Below are positions 53,874-61,982 of a DNA stretch of 64,000 nt, in pieces (position 1 is the stretch's first letter; every line of letters starts with the position of its first letter). The position numbers were made by a program, and so were the translations under genes. The notes beneath the pieces are model-generated. The model was not told the origin of the DNA. It did no database searches and saw nothing but the letters and a program-made list of their open reading frames with translations. The stretch is from Bacteroides sp. (GTDB lineage Bacteria > Bacteroidota > Bacteroidia > Bacteroidales > Muribaculaceae), in the NCBI GenBank assembly GCA_014802335.1, contig JAAVCL010000021.1:19956-83955 (forward strand), written 5' to 3'.

Positions 53874-56018
53874 ATGAGACCCAATTTTAAAGAAATAGAT
53901 ATCACAAATGTTGTGACTCCCGAGGCTCACAAACCGGTAGCGGGTGAGGAGTGGCTCACCGCTGAATTAATTAAGGTGAAGCCCGTATATTCTAAGGAAG
54001 ATCTTGAAGGTATGGAACACCTCAACTTCGTTTCCGGTCTTCCTCCTTATCTCCGTGGTCCTTACAGCGCTATGTATCCGTTGCGCCCCTGGACCATCCG
54101 CCAGTATGCCGGATTCTCGACTGCTGCCGAATCTAACGCCTTCTACCGCCGTAATCTTGCTTCTGGCCAGAAAGGTCTTTCCGTGGCCTTCGACCTCCCC
54201 ACTCACCGCGGATATGATGCCGACCACGAACGCGTTGTCGGTGACGTTGGTAAAGCCGGTGTGTCAATTTGCTCAATCGAGGACATGAAAGTCCTTTTCG
54301 ATGGTATTCCATTGAACAAAATGTCTGTATCAATGACTATGAACGGTGCTGTGCTCCCCGTGCTTGCTTTCTATATCAATGCAGGTCTCGAGCAGGGTGC
54401 AAGTCTTGATGAAATGGCAGGTACAATCCAGAACGATATCCTCAAGGAGTTCATGGTGCGTAACACCTATATCTACCCGCCGGCATTCTCAATGAAGATC
54501 ATCGCCGACATCTTTGAATACACTTCAAAGAACATGCCCAAGTTCAATTCAATCTCAATCTCGGGCTATCACATGCAGGAAGCCGGCGCTACTGCCGACA
54601 TCGAGCTTGCATATACACTCGCCGACGGTCTCGAATACCTCCGCGCCGGTGTTAATGCAGGTATGGATATCGACTCGTTCGCTCCCCGCTTGTCGTTCTT
54701 CTGGGGTATTTCTATGAACTACTTCATGGAAATTGCAAAGATGCGTGCCGCTCGTATGCTTTGGGCTAAGATTGTGAAACAATTCAATCCCAAGAATCCA
54801 AAATCGCTCGCTCTCCGCACTCACTGCCAGACTTCCGGTTGGTCGCTCACCGAGCAAGATCCCTTCAACAATGTGGGCCGTACTTGCGTTGAGGCTATGG
54901 GTGCCGTGCTTGGTCACACTCAGTCGCTTCACACCAACGCACTCGACGAAGCAATCGCACTTCCTACTGATTTCTCCGCCCGTATCGCACGTAACACTCA
55001 GATCTATATTCAGGAAGAAACATACGTCTGCAAGCAGATCGACCCATGGGGTGGCTCTTACTATGTAGAAAGCCTCACCAACGAAATCGCTCATCGCGCT
55101 TGGGAACACATCCAGGAAATTGAGAAACTCGGTGGTATGGCCAAAGCTATCGAAACCGGTCTTCCCAAACTGAGAATTGAAGAGGCTGCTGCACGCACAC
55201 AGGCTCATATCGACTCGGGCAAGCAGACAATCGTAGGTATTAACAAGTTCCGTCTTGACCATGAAGATCCTATCGATATCCTCGAAGTTGATAATACAGA
55301 AGTGCGTAAAGAACAGATTGAACGTCTCGAAGAACTCCGTAAGAATCGCGATGAAGAAGCTGTAAAGAAAGCTCTTAACGATATAACCGAAGCCGTTAAA
55401 GATCCTTCAAAGGGCAATCTTCTCGAACTCGCTGTCAAGGCTGCAGGTCTGCGCGCTTCTCTCGGTGAAATCTCTGACGCGTGTGAAGCTGTTGTTGGTC
55501 GTTATAAAGCTGTTATCAAAACTATTTCAGGAGTGTATAGCAACGAAGAAAAGGGTGATCCCGAATTTGAGGAAGCCCGCCGTGTTGTGGCCGACTTCGC
55601 TAAACGCGAAGGTCGTCAGCCACGTATTATGATCGCTAAAATGGGCCAGGACGGTCACGACCGTGGTGCTAAAGTTGTGGCAACCGGTTACGCCGACTGC
55701 GGTTTCGATGTGGATATGGGTCCCTTGTTCCAGACTCCCGCTGAAGCTGCGCGTCAGGCAGTAGAAAATGACGTGCACATTCTTGGTGTGTCTTCGCTCG
55801 CTGCAGGTCACAAAACTCTTGTTCCCCAGGTTATCGAAGAGCTTAAGAAACTCGGCCGTGAGGACATTCTTGTAACTGCCGGTGGTGTGATTCCCGCACA
55901 AGACTATGACTTCCTTTACAAAGCCGGTGTAGCAGCAATTTTCGGCCCCGGAACAAGAATCCCGAAGAGTGCTATCGAAATGATTCGTATTCTTAACGAA
56001 GAGCGCGCCGAAGATTAA
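53874..56018 (+). CDS. mutB: Methylmalonyl-CoA mutase large (catalytic) subunit
   Basis: 714 residues. TIM-barrel part: [76 protein letters not shown]-terminal B12 domain with [24 protein letters not shown] near residue 590, carrying the cobalt-binding His, and [20 protein letters not shown]. Converts succinyl-CoA and (R)-methylmalonyl-CoA in propionate formation. Eleven bases after mutA. Confidence 0.96.
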   Translation: MRPNFKEIDITNVVTPEAHKPVAGEEWLTAELIKVKPVYSKEDLEGMEHLNFVSGLPPYLRGPYSAMYPLRPWTIRQYAGFSTAAESNAFYRRNLASGQKGLSVAFDLPTHRGYDADHERVVGDVGKAGVSICSIEDMKVLFDGIPLNKMSVSMTMNGAVLPVLAFYINAGLEQGASLDEMAGTIQNDILKEFMVRNTYIYPPAFSMKIIADIFEYTSKNMPKFNSISISGYHMQEAGATADIELAYTLADGLEYLRAGVNAGMDIDSFAPRLSFFWGISMNYFMEIAKMRAARMLWAKIVKQFNPKNPKSLALRTHCQTSGWSLTEQDPFNNVGRTCVEAMGAVLGHTQSLHTNALDEAIALPTDFSARIARNTQIYIQEETYVCKQIDPWGGSYYVESLTNEIAHRAWEHIQEIEKLGGMAKAIETGLPKLRIEEAAARTQAHIDSGKQTIVGINKFRLDHEDPIDILEVDNTEVRKEQIERLEELRKNRDEEAVKKALNDITEAVKDPSKGNLLELAVKAAGLRASLGEISDACEAVVGRYKAVIKTISGVYSNEEKGDPEFEEARRVVADFAKREGRQPRIMIAKMGQDGHDRGAKVVATGYADCGFDVDMGPLFQTPAEAARQAVENDVHILGVSSLAAGHKTLVPQVIEELKKLGREDILVTAGGVIPAQDYDFLYKAGVAAIFGPGTRIPKSAIEMIRILNEERAED

Positions 56019-56105
56019 TTCCCGAAGTCCAAAAGCCAAAGCCAAAAAGCTAAAGCTTAAAGGCTAAAGCCGAAGCAAAGCTAAAGCCCAAAAGCCGAAA
56101 GCTTT

Positions 56106-56183
56106 AAATTCTTAAAATAAAAATTAAATAAGGTCGGATTCTATTTGAAATCCGGCCTTATTTAATTTTTATTTTAAGAATTT
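56106..56183 (+). terminator. Very long palindrome terminator of mutB
   Basis: Arms of 35 bases each (56106-56140 and 56149-56183) pair perfectly except for one T-G. The stem is GGTCGGATT / AATCCGGCC near the loop and AT-rich below. It follows a low-complexity AAAGCC-rich stretch (56028-56103). Confidence 0.82.
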
Positions 56184-56258
56184 GAAAATTCAATCAAAGA
56201 ATGAAAATTCAATCAAAGAATGAAAATCCAATCAAAGAATGAGAATACCTTCAAAAAA
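56183..56258. repeat. 19-bp tandem repeats downstream of mutB
   Basis: Three units of TGAAAATTCAATCAAAGAA (56183-56201, 56202-56220, and one with a single change at 56221-56239), then a degenerate fourth to 56258. The rest of the gap to crcB has no gene. Confidence 0.92.
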
Positions 56259-56485
56259 TAAAAACACTTTCAAAAGTTTAAAATGCGCTCAGTCTCCCTT
56301 TCCGAGCAAACCTGAGTAGGAGTCTGTGCCCCGAGCGCCGCGAAGGGGAAGAGTTGCCGCAATCCAAAATCTTTCTCCCGCCCGAAAAGACGTTCGGCCC
56401 GAAAAAGCCGGCTTGAAAATTACAATTAAGCCCTCTTTTTTCAGACCGAATTTTTGGTGAGGAATAGATATTATCTCAAATGCTT

Positions 56486-56857
56486 TTAGCGAATAATTGC
56501 GCGGCCGGCCCATACAAGTGCAAGACCAACAACAATACTCAGAACAAGGTAAAGCACGAATGTGCCCCAATCGCCCTTATTTCCGAGAACCCACATGTCA
56601 TCGGCAAATGACGAGAATGTTGTGAAGCCACCACAGAAACCGGTGATCAGCAGTACGTTTTCACTTGGGGTCATTACATGAGCCTTTTCGAGAAGACCAA
56701 AGAACAGACCAATTATAAAACAACCGATGATATTAACAAGGAATGTACCCATAGGGAAAGCTCCGTGCCACATTCCACTTGACCATTTTCCAACAAGGTA
56801 ACGACCGGCTGTTCCAACAAATCCTCCCGCGCCGGCAATAAGAATTTCTCTAAACAT
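56486..56857 (-). CDS. crcB: Fluoride channel CrcB (Fluc)
   Basis: 123 residues with four helices. GAGGFVGTAGRYLVGKW, GTFLVNIIGCFIIGLFFG and GFCGGFTTFSSFADDM are the Fluc signatures, including the Asn and Phe residues of the fluoride pore. It forms dual-topology dimers that export toxic fluoride. No fluoride riboswitch was recognised upstream on the minus strand. Confidence 0.94.
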   Translation of the reverse strand: MFREILIAGAGGFVGTAGRYLVGKWSSGMWHGAFPMGTFLVNIIGCFIIGLFFGLLEKAHVMTPSENVLLITGFCGGFTTFSSFADDMWVLGNKGDWGTFVLYLVLSIVVGLALVWAGRAIIR

Positions 56858-57315
56858 ATTTTTATAATTTTAGTGATTGTTATTTTATAATTATTAAACA
56901 ATAGCAGCAGAATTAAGGTTCAGTTAAAAAAGATTCTAACGCTATGTAGGCGTTAGGCTTTAGGTTAGGTGGTATACATAAACGGTAGGGACGTGATTCT
57001 TCACGTCCGGGCAGACCACATTACCCTGCGTCGTCCCGGACGTGAAGAATCACGTCCCTACACATGCTCGCTCTGTTTTACTCCAATATGTGCCAAAAGT
57101 CGAATTGGCATTATATTCACGAGCTTCAAAAATTTTATATTGGCACAATATTTTAAAACCACGTTTCGTATATTGTTTAGCATAAAATGGTCTCAGATTA
57201 TAATGAGATTTTATTCTTATGATATCTAAGCAAGGTTTATTTTATCGCAAGTGCTTAAATTGTAACAATTTGATTGTTGCGTTTCGGAAATTTCCTGAAC
57301 TTAATGACATAATTA
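56858..57315. other. Divergent gap between crcB and the YIP1 gene
   Basis: 458 bp, AT-rich except for the inverted palindrome pair at 56984-57062. Nothing else recognised. Confidence 0.5.
56984..57062. repeat. Inverted pair of a family 1 variant
   Basis: GTAGGGACGTGATTCTTCAC begins the left copy and its complement (CGTGAAGAATCACGTCCCTA) closes the right copy, 23 bases apart. The centre TGATTCTTCA differs from the usual TGGCGTGCCA, but pairing of the arms is kept. Confidence 0.85.
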
Positions 57316-58080
57316 ATGAATTTAGATACTGAAAACATTAACAATAATAATGACCACTCATTCTCTAATTATAATTATGAGGATGAGGAACCAATCTATA
57401 GTTTCCCCGATGATGATAATGGCGATTCATTAGACGAAGAACCTCTATACGATTATGATGAAGGTGAAGATGAAAATGAGGACGACGATGATGAGGACGA
57501 CGAACAGAAAGAAAAGCATCCATCGGCATTCGGGATTCTCATTAAGACTCTCTTAACACCCGTGGAGGGTTGGAAGGCATTGAAACGTGCAAAATTCACG
57601 ACCGAACATTTTGCCAACCATTGCTTTATTCCATCTGTATGCCTTGCTACTTTTTCGCAAATAATAAAAGTATTTTATGAGGCGAATCTAACTTTTACAG
57701 AGATTTTTCTGGATTCGCTTTGCACTTTTCTTGTTTACTTTTTCGGGTATTTCTCAATTATTTTTATTGGTTCATTTGCGCTTCCAAGGCTGTCAAGACC
57801 TCTCGTCAGGAAAGATATCGGCAAGCAATTCGTTATGCTCAACCTTTCGACTCTTGCACTCTTTTCCACTCTTATTCAGATAGTTCCGATGCTCGACCCT
57901 GTGCTTGTATTTCTTCCTATTTGGACCATATATCTGATATATAAAGGAATAAGGGTGATTAGAGTTCCGGCCGATGTCGAAAATTCCACAACAGGAATAT
58001 TAACTCTTCTGATTCTCGGACTCCCAATTTTCTGGAATTGGATTCTTAAAGAGCTTCTTCTACCGTCGGCCGGAGCTTGA
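57316..58080 (+). CDS. YIP1-family membrane protein with acidic N-terminus
   Basis: 254 residues. Residues 1-~65 are dominated by Asn, Asp and Glu (EDENEDDDDEDDEQKEK). The rest has about five helices and the Yip1-like opening LLTPVEGWKALKRAKF. Function in bacteria is undefined. Forty bases upstream of cbiM in the same direction, so it may be co-transcribed with the metal transporter. Confidence 0.75.
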   Translation: MNLDTENINNNNDHSFSNYNYEDEEPIYSFPDDDNGDSLDEEPLYDYDEGEDENEDDDDEDDEQKEKHPSAFGILIKTLLTPVEGWKALKRAKFTTEHFANHCFIPSVCLATFSQIIKVFYEANLTFTEIFLDSLCTFLVYFFGYFSIIFIGSFALPRLSRPLVRKDIGKQFVMLNLSTLALFSTLIQIVPMLDPVLVFLPIWTIYLIYKGIRVIRVPADVENSTTGILTLLILGLPIFWNWILKELLLPSAGA

Positions 58081-58119
58081 ATATTAATTATAAATTTTAA
58101 CTCTAAATATTTCATTACC

Positions 58120-59088
58120 ATGCACATGGCCGATGCTTTGATTTCAACTCCGGTTGCCCTCGTTGCAGGAGTTGGAGCCGCCTCTCTTCTCGTGGTTGCT
58201 TCACGTAAGGTATCCAAAATAAAAAGAGCAGACATTCTTCCTCTTATGGGTGTGATGGGCGCTTTCGTTTTTGCAGCACAGATGATTAATTTCTCAATTC
58301 CCGGCACGGGTTCAAGCGGTCATATTATCGGGGGTATTTTGCTGGCTGCACTTTTAGGGCCCTGGGCTGCGTTTCTCACTTTGGCTTCTGTTATTATTAT
58401 TCAGTGTCTGATTTTTGCTGATGGAGGCCTCATGGCTTTAGGTTGCAATCTCATTAATATGGGTGTTATGACAACAATGGTTGCATATCCGCTTGTTTAC
58501 CGCCCGATAGCAAAGGCAACCACAATCCGTTGGCGAATAATGCTCGCATCGGTGCTGGCGTGTATCGTAGGCCTTGAGGCTGGCGCCTTGGCTGTGACAT
58601 TCGAAACCGAGTTGTCGGGAGTAACGCAGCTACCTTATGTTACATTTCTCTCGTTTATGCTTCCTATTCATCTTCTGATTGGTTTGTGCGAAGGTGTTGC
58701 AAGCGGCCTTGTGCTTTGTTTCATTGCTTCTTATCGTCCGGCGATGCTTGCATCTGTTAATACAGAGTATAAGGATTCAGAACAGGAAGATAAAAAGTCA
58801 AAATCAACAAAATGGATATTGGCAATTTTGTCGGCAGTGGCTCTTATTTTCGCAGTCTCTTTTTCATGGTTGGCATCTTCTGATCCCGACGGTCTCGAAT
58901 GGTCTATTGAAAAAATCACCGGAAACGCGGAACTTGCACCGGCTGTGGCGCCCCCGACTGCGATTATCCCCGATTACGATTCAACTTTCTCAGGCGTAAT
59001 CGGAGGTTTAATTGTCGTTGCTCTGATCTGGGGTATATGTATCATACTTTTCCGCTCTAAAAAAAGTGTCCGTTCGAATAAAAATTAA
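58120..59088 (+). CDS. cbiM: ECF transporter substrate component for Ni/Co, CbiM fused to CbiN-like domain
   Basis: 322 residues. It starts MHMADAL, the family N-terminus in which the second-residue His helps bind the metal. Membrane segments include FVFAAQMINFSIPGTGSSGHIIGG and the GCNLINMGVM motif. A C-terminal PDGLEWSIEKITGN domain corresponds to the separate CbiN/NikN component, so M and N are fused. Metal (nickel or cobalt) cannot be decided from sequence, but the urease operon needs nickel and MutAB needs cobalamin. Confidence 0.9.
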   Translation: MHMADALISTPVALVAGVGAASLLVVASRKVSKIKRADILPLMGVMGAFVFAAQMINFSIPGTGSSGHIIGGILLAALLGPWAAFLTLASVIIIQCLIFADGGLMALGCNLINMGVMTTMVAYPLVYRPIAKATTIRWRIMLASVLACIVGLEAGALAVTFETELSGVTQLPYVTFLSFMLPIHLLIGLCEGVASGLVLCFIASYRPAMLASVNTEYKDSEQEDKKSKSTKWILAILSAVALIFAVSFSWLASSDPDGLEWSIEKITGNAELAPAVAPPTAIIPDYDSTFSGVIGGLIVVALIWGICIILFRSKKSVRSNKN

Positions 59089-59155
59089 AGTCATTACTCG
59101 GTTTTAATTTATGTTTGACTGAAACGGTCAAAAAATAATTTGCATATTTGCATAA

Positions 59156-59947
59156 ATGAGAAAACTTGAGAAAACCCTTCTGGAGGTCAATAGTCTGGCG
59201 AGTGGTACTGATTCAAACCTCAGTGCCCTCTCTATATTAATTGTCACACTCCTCTATATCGGTTTTATGCTCAGTGTTCCTCTTTATGCCCCTCAGAAGG
59301 TGATTCTGTTTGCTATTTATCCCGTTGTGCAATCTGAGATGTCGGGCTTGGGTTATGGCAAGGTCTTCCTTAAATCACTATGGGTTTTACCTCTGATTCT
59401 GTTTATAGGTATTTTTAATCCGTTTCTCGATCGTGAGGTTGCTTTCTCTATTGCCGGAATTAATATAAGCCGGGGATGGGTGAGTTTTCTATCGTTAACT
59501 CTCAGAGGCCTTTTCGCAGTGCAAGCGGCATATATTCTGGCGCGCACAGCCGGATTTTTCGATATGTGCCATTCCCTCCGACACTTGGGATGTCCTAAAA
59601 TATTGATAGTGCAATTGCAATTCACATTCCGTTACATCTGTGTTATAGTGGAAGAGGCAATGTGGATGGATAGGGCAAGGGCGGCTCGGGGGTTTGGAAG
59701 AAAAAATTACCCGTTGTCAATGTGGGGGAGGTTTGTGGGGCAATTACTGATAAGAAGTTATGACCGGGCCACCGCGATTCATCGTGTAATGTTGGCTCGC
59801 GGGTTTAACGGGTCGATACCTGCGGCACGGAGCCATAAGATGAACAGGGCAAGCATCATATTTATGATTATATGGTCCGCTCTGTTCGTTGCGTTGCGCT
59901 TATTTAATTTCGAGTCTGTATTTTCAGGAACATTTCAACCACATTAA
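59156..59947 (+). CDS. cbiQ: ECF transporter transmembrane component
   Basis: 263 residues. EcfT-type signature: WMDRARAARGFGRKN and a second RVMLARGFNG (the ARG coupling motifs that contact the ATPase), with FTFRYICVIVEEAM. Couples ATP hydrolysis by CbiO to metal uptake by CbiM. Confidence 0.92.
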   Translation: MRKLEKTLLEVNSLASGTDSNLSALSILIVTLLYIGFMLSVPLYAPQKVILFAIYPVVQSEMSGLGYGKVFLKSLWVLPLILFIGIFNPFLDREVAFSIAGINISRGWVSFLSLTLRGLFAVQAAYILARTAGFFDMCHSLRHLGCPKILIVQLQFTFRYICVIVEEAMWMDRARAARGFGRKNYPLSMWGRFVGQLLIRSYDRATAIHRVMLARGFNGSIPAARSHKMNRASIIFMIIWSALFVALRLFNFESVFSGTFQPH

Positions 59948-59981
59948 CCAAAAACGTTATCTTATAAACGCAGTCTTATAA

Positions 59982-60677
59982 ATGAGTCATCATTATTTGC
60001 AATTTAAAAACGTTTACTTTTCTTACCCCAATTCGAATGAGATTCTACACGACATTTCATTCAAAATCAATCATGGTGAGCATGTAGCCCTGCTTGGATT
60101 AAATGGTTCGGGCAAGTCTACGATTCTGCTTCATACCAATGGTCTTCTTATGCCCGAGTCAGGTGAAGTTGTGGTTGGGGATGTTCCGGTCACACAGAAA
60201 ACTCTGAGGCTGATAAGGCAAACGGTTGGAATGGTATTCCAAAATTCCGACGACATGCTGTTCATGCCTTCAATTAAGGAGGATGTGGCGTTTGGACCGC
60301 GCAACATGAATCTTCCCGATTCAGAAATAGAGAGGCGGGTAGGTTTCTATCTTGAAGCGGTCGGTCTTAAAGGTATGGCTGATCGCCCTGCATTTTCTCT
60401 TTCAGGAGGGCAACGAAGAGCGGCTGCAATTGCGTCGGTTTTGGCAATGGAGCCTTCGGTGATGGTGCTTGATGAGCCATCAGCAAATCTTGATGCGCGG
60501 GCGCGAAGGCAACTTATGGGTATTATTGATGATTTTCCGCATATTATCTTACTTGCCACTCACGATGAGGAAATGGCAGTGACTCTTTGCAAGCGTGCCA
60601 TCCTTGTTCATGAGGGGAAGATCGTTTTTGATGGGCCCACGCAAATCGCAATTGATCATCTTCATAAGCTTGTCTGA
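59982..60677 (+). CDS. cbiO: ECF transporter ATPase
   Basis: 231 residues. Walker A LGLNGSGKST, Q-loop MVFQNSDDMLF, signature FSLSGGQRRAAAI, Walker B VMVLDEPSANLD and His switch ATHDEE. A single ATPase subunit probably acts as a homodimer. Its first bases overlap a 14-bp tandem duplication (TCTTATAAACGCAG, TCTTATAAATGAG) that contains the start codon. The 3' end overlaps the convergent gene by 16 bases. Confidence 0.93.
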   Translation: MSHHYLQFKNVYFSYPNSNEILHDISFKINHGEHVALLGLNGSGKSTILLHTNGLLMPESGEVVVGDVPVTQKTLRLIRQTVGMVFQNSDDMLFMPSIKEDVAFGPRNMNLPDSEIERRVGFYLEAVGLKGMADRPAFSLSGGQRRAAAIASVLAMEPSVMVLDEPSANLDARARRQLMGIIDDFPHIILLATHDEEMAVTLCKRAILVHEGKIVFDGPTQIAIDHLHKLV

Positions 60678-61249
60678 ATCCCGCAGTCTTCAAACAATCT
60701 TTTATAATATTCAGCTTTCTTTTCAAGCTTCAGTGGATAAGCCCGGCTCGTCGACGGCATCCTCCATATATGAAGACCGTTCGGCCCCGGTTCCATTTCC
60801 CCCATCTTTGGTGGTATACTGCCTGTCAAATCGGCAAGGGTTGCTGCCGCCTTTTCTCCGGTGGTGGCAAGGGCCCGGCATTGTGGCATTCTCGATAAGA
60901 GGGCTTTCAGATTCACCGGTTCCACAATCTCAAGATACTTGTCAGAGGCATTATTCATCAGCCGCCGTATTCGATAACCGGTATCGTTCAATGCAATGCC
61001 TTTTTCGTTGAGCAGCTGCTTTATTTTATCCAAGTCGAAATTTTTGCTTCCCTTTTCCAGCAAGGCATTGCGGTCATTAAAAAATAGCAGTCCCATCATA
61101 TACCAAAAATCATTGGTGCGATTGGGATAATAAAAATTCATCGACCACCTTTTTGGCTGTGGTGGAAATGTACCCATAATCAGAACTTTTGCACCCTCCG
61201 GTATGTAAGGTTCAAAAGGATGAGTCTCAATTAATATTTCGTTATTCAT
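60662..61249 (-). CDS. Uracil-DNA glycosylase superfamily protein
   Basis: 195 residues. LIMGTFPPQPKRWSMNFYYPNRTNDFWYMMGLLFF matches the MUG/DNA glycosylase-like branch of the superfamily (the GTFPP.. and YxNxxNxFW motifs), with HIWRMPSTSRAYP near the C-terminus as the second motif. Substrate (uracil, hypoxanthine or another base) is uncertain. Confidence 0.85.
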   Translation of the reverse strand: MNNEILIETHPFEPYIPEGAKVLIMGTFPPQPKRWSMNFYYPNRTNDFWYMMGLLFFNDRNALLEKGSKNFDLDKIKQLLNEKGIALNDTGYRIRRLMNNASDKYLEIVEPVNLKALLSRMPQCRALATTGEKAAATLADLTGSIPPKMGEMEPGPNGLHIWRMPSTSRAYPLKLEKKAEYYKRLFEDCGIQTSL

Positions 61250-61442
61250 ATTTTATGTCTTGGGCTGTTTACTGCAAATTTAGGTCCTTCCCTGCATTTG
61301 TGCAAATTTATTTATGTTTCTCTTAGACCCCACACTCCCCGGCAAATCCTAAATCCTATTATCGGTGTTATCAATAGTAGAGCATTGGGGTATAAAGGGT
61401 AAGCTGCTTTTTTTTCTCAATTATTAATGCTAAATTTGCAAT

Positions 61443-61895
61443 ATGAAAGCTAATGAAGTTAATATAAGAAATAAACGAGCTCGTTTTGATTATGAAATTT
61501 CAGATACCTACATCGCCGGGATTGTCCTCACGGGTACTGAAATTAAGTCTATACGTGATGGAAAAGCATCTCTTGTCGACACTTATTGCCTTGTTGAGAA
61601 TGGCGAAGTGTGGGTAAAGGGAATGAATATTTCTGAATATTTCTACGGCTCATATAATAATCACGTTGCTCGTCGCGACCGTAAGCTTCTCCTTAACAAA
61701 AAGGAAATTCAAAAGTTGGCGAAGGCTGCCGAGGATCCCGGTTATACTATTGTTCCTCTCAAGGTCTTTATAAATGAGAGAGGACTCGCAAAAATGATGA
61801 TAGGGGTGGGGCGTGGTAAGAAACAATATGATAAGCGTCAGTCCATACGCGAGCGTGAAGATAAACGAGCCATCGACAGGATGTTCAAGAAGTAA
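61443..61895 (+). CDS. smpB: tmRNA-binding protein SmpB
   Basis: 150 residues. [67 protein letters not shown] and a basic C-terminus are canonical. Works with tmRNA to rescue stalled ribosomes; no ssrA gene is in the window. TAAATTTG (61431-61438) ends 4 bases before the ATG, so its mRNA could be leaderless. Confidence 0.96.
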   Translation: MKANEVNIRNKRARFDYEISDTYIAGIVLTGTEIKSIRDGKASLVDTYCLVENGEVWVKGMNISEYFYGSYNNHVARRDRKLLLNKKEIQKLAKAAEDPGYTIVPLKVFINERGLAKMMIGVGRGKKQYDKRQSIREREDKRAIDRMFKK

Positions 61896-61982
61896 GAAAT
61901 TAATGAACTGCTATAAAGAAGTTGGAATGAAGTCGGTTAAACGACTTCAATGTAAAGACTTCTAAATTGTTGTGTCTTGATT

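Noticed and set aside
54555..55262. Minus-strand open frame opposite mutB
   Set aside because: Antisense shadow with no homology features.
56289..56570. 93-codon minus-strand frame overlapping the crcB 3' end
   Set aside because: It overlaps the crcB C-terminus out of frame, and has no recognisable motif.
56858..56960. Fluoride riboswitch upstream of crcB
   Set aside because: The AT-rich leader lacks the GGCGAUGG-type core and pseudoknot elements.
58081..58119. Cobalamin or NiCo riboswitch before cbiM
   Set aside because: Only 39 AT-rich bases separate it from the YIP1 gene, with no conserved riboswitch core.
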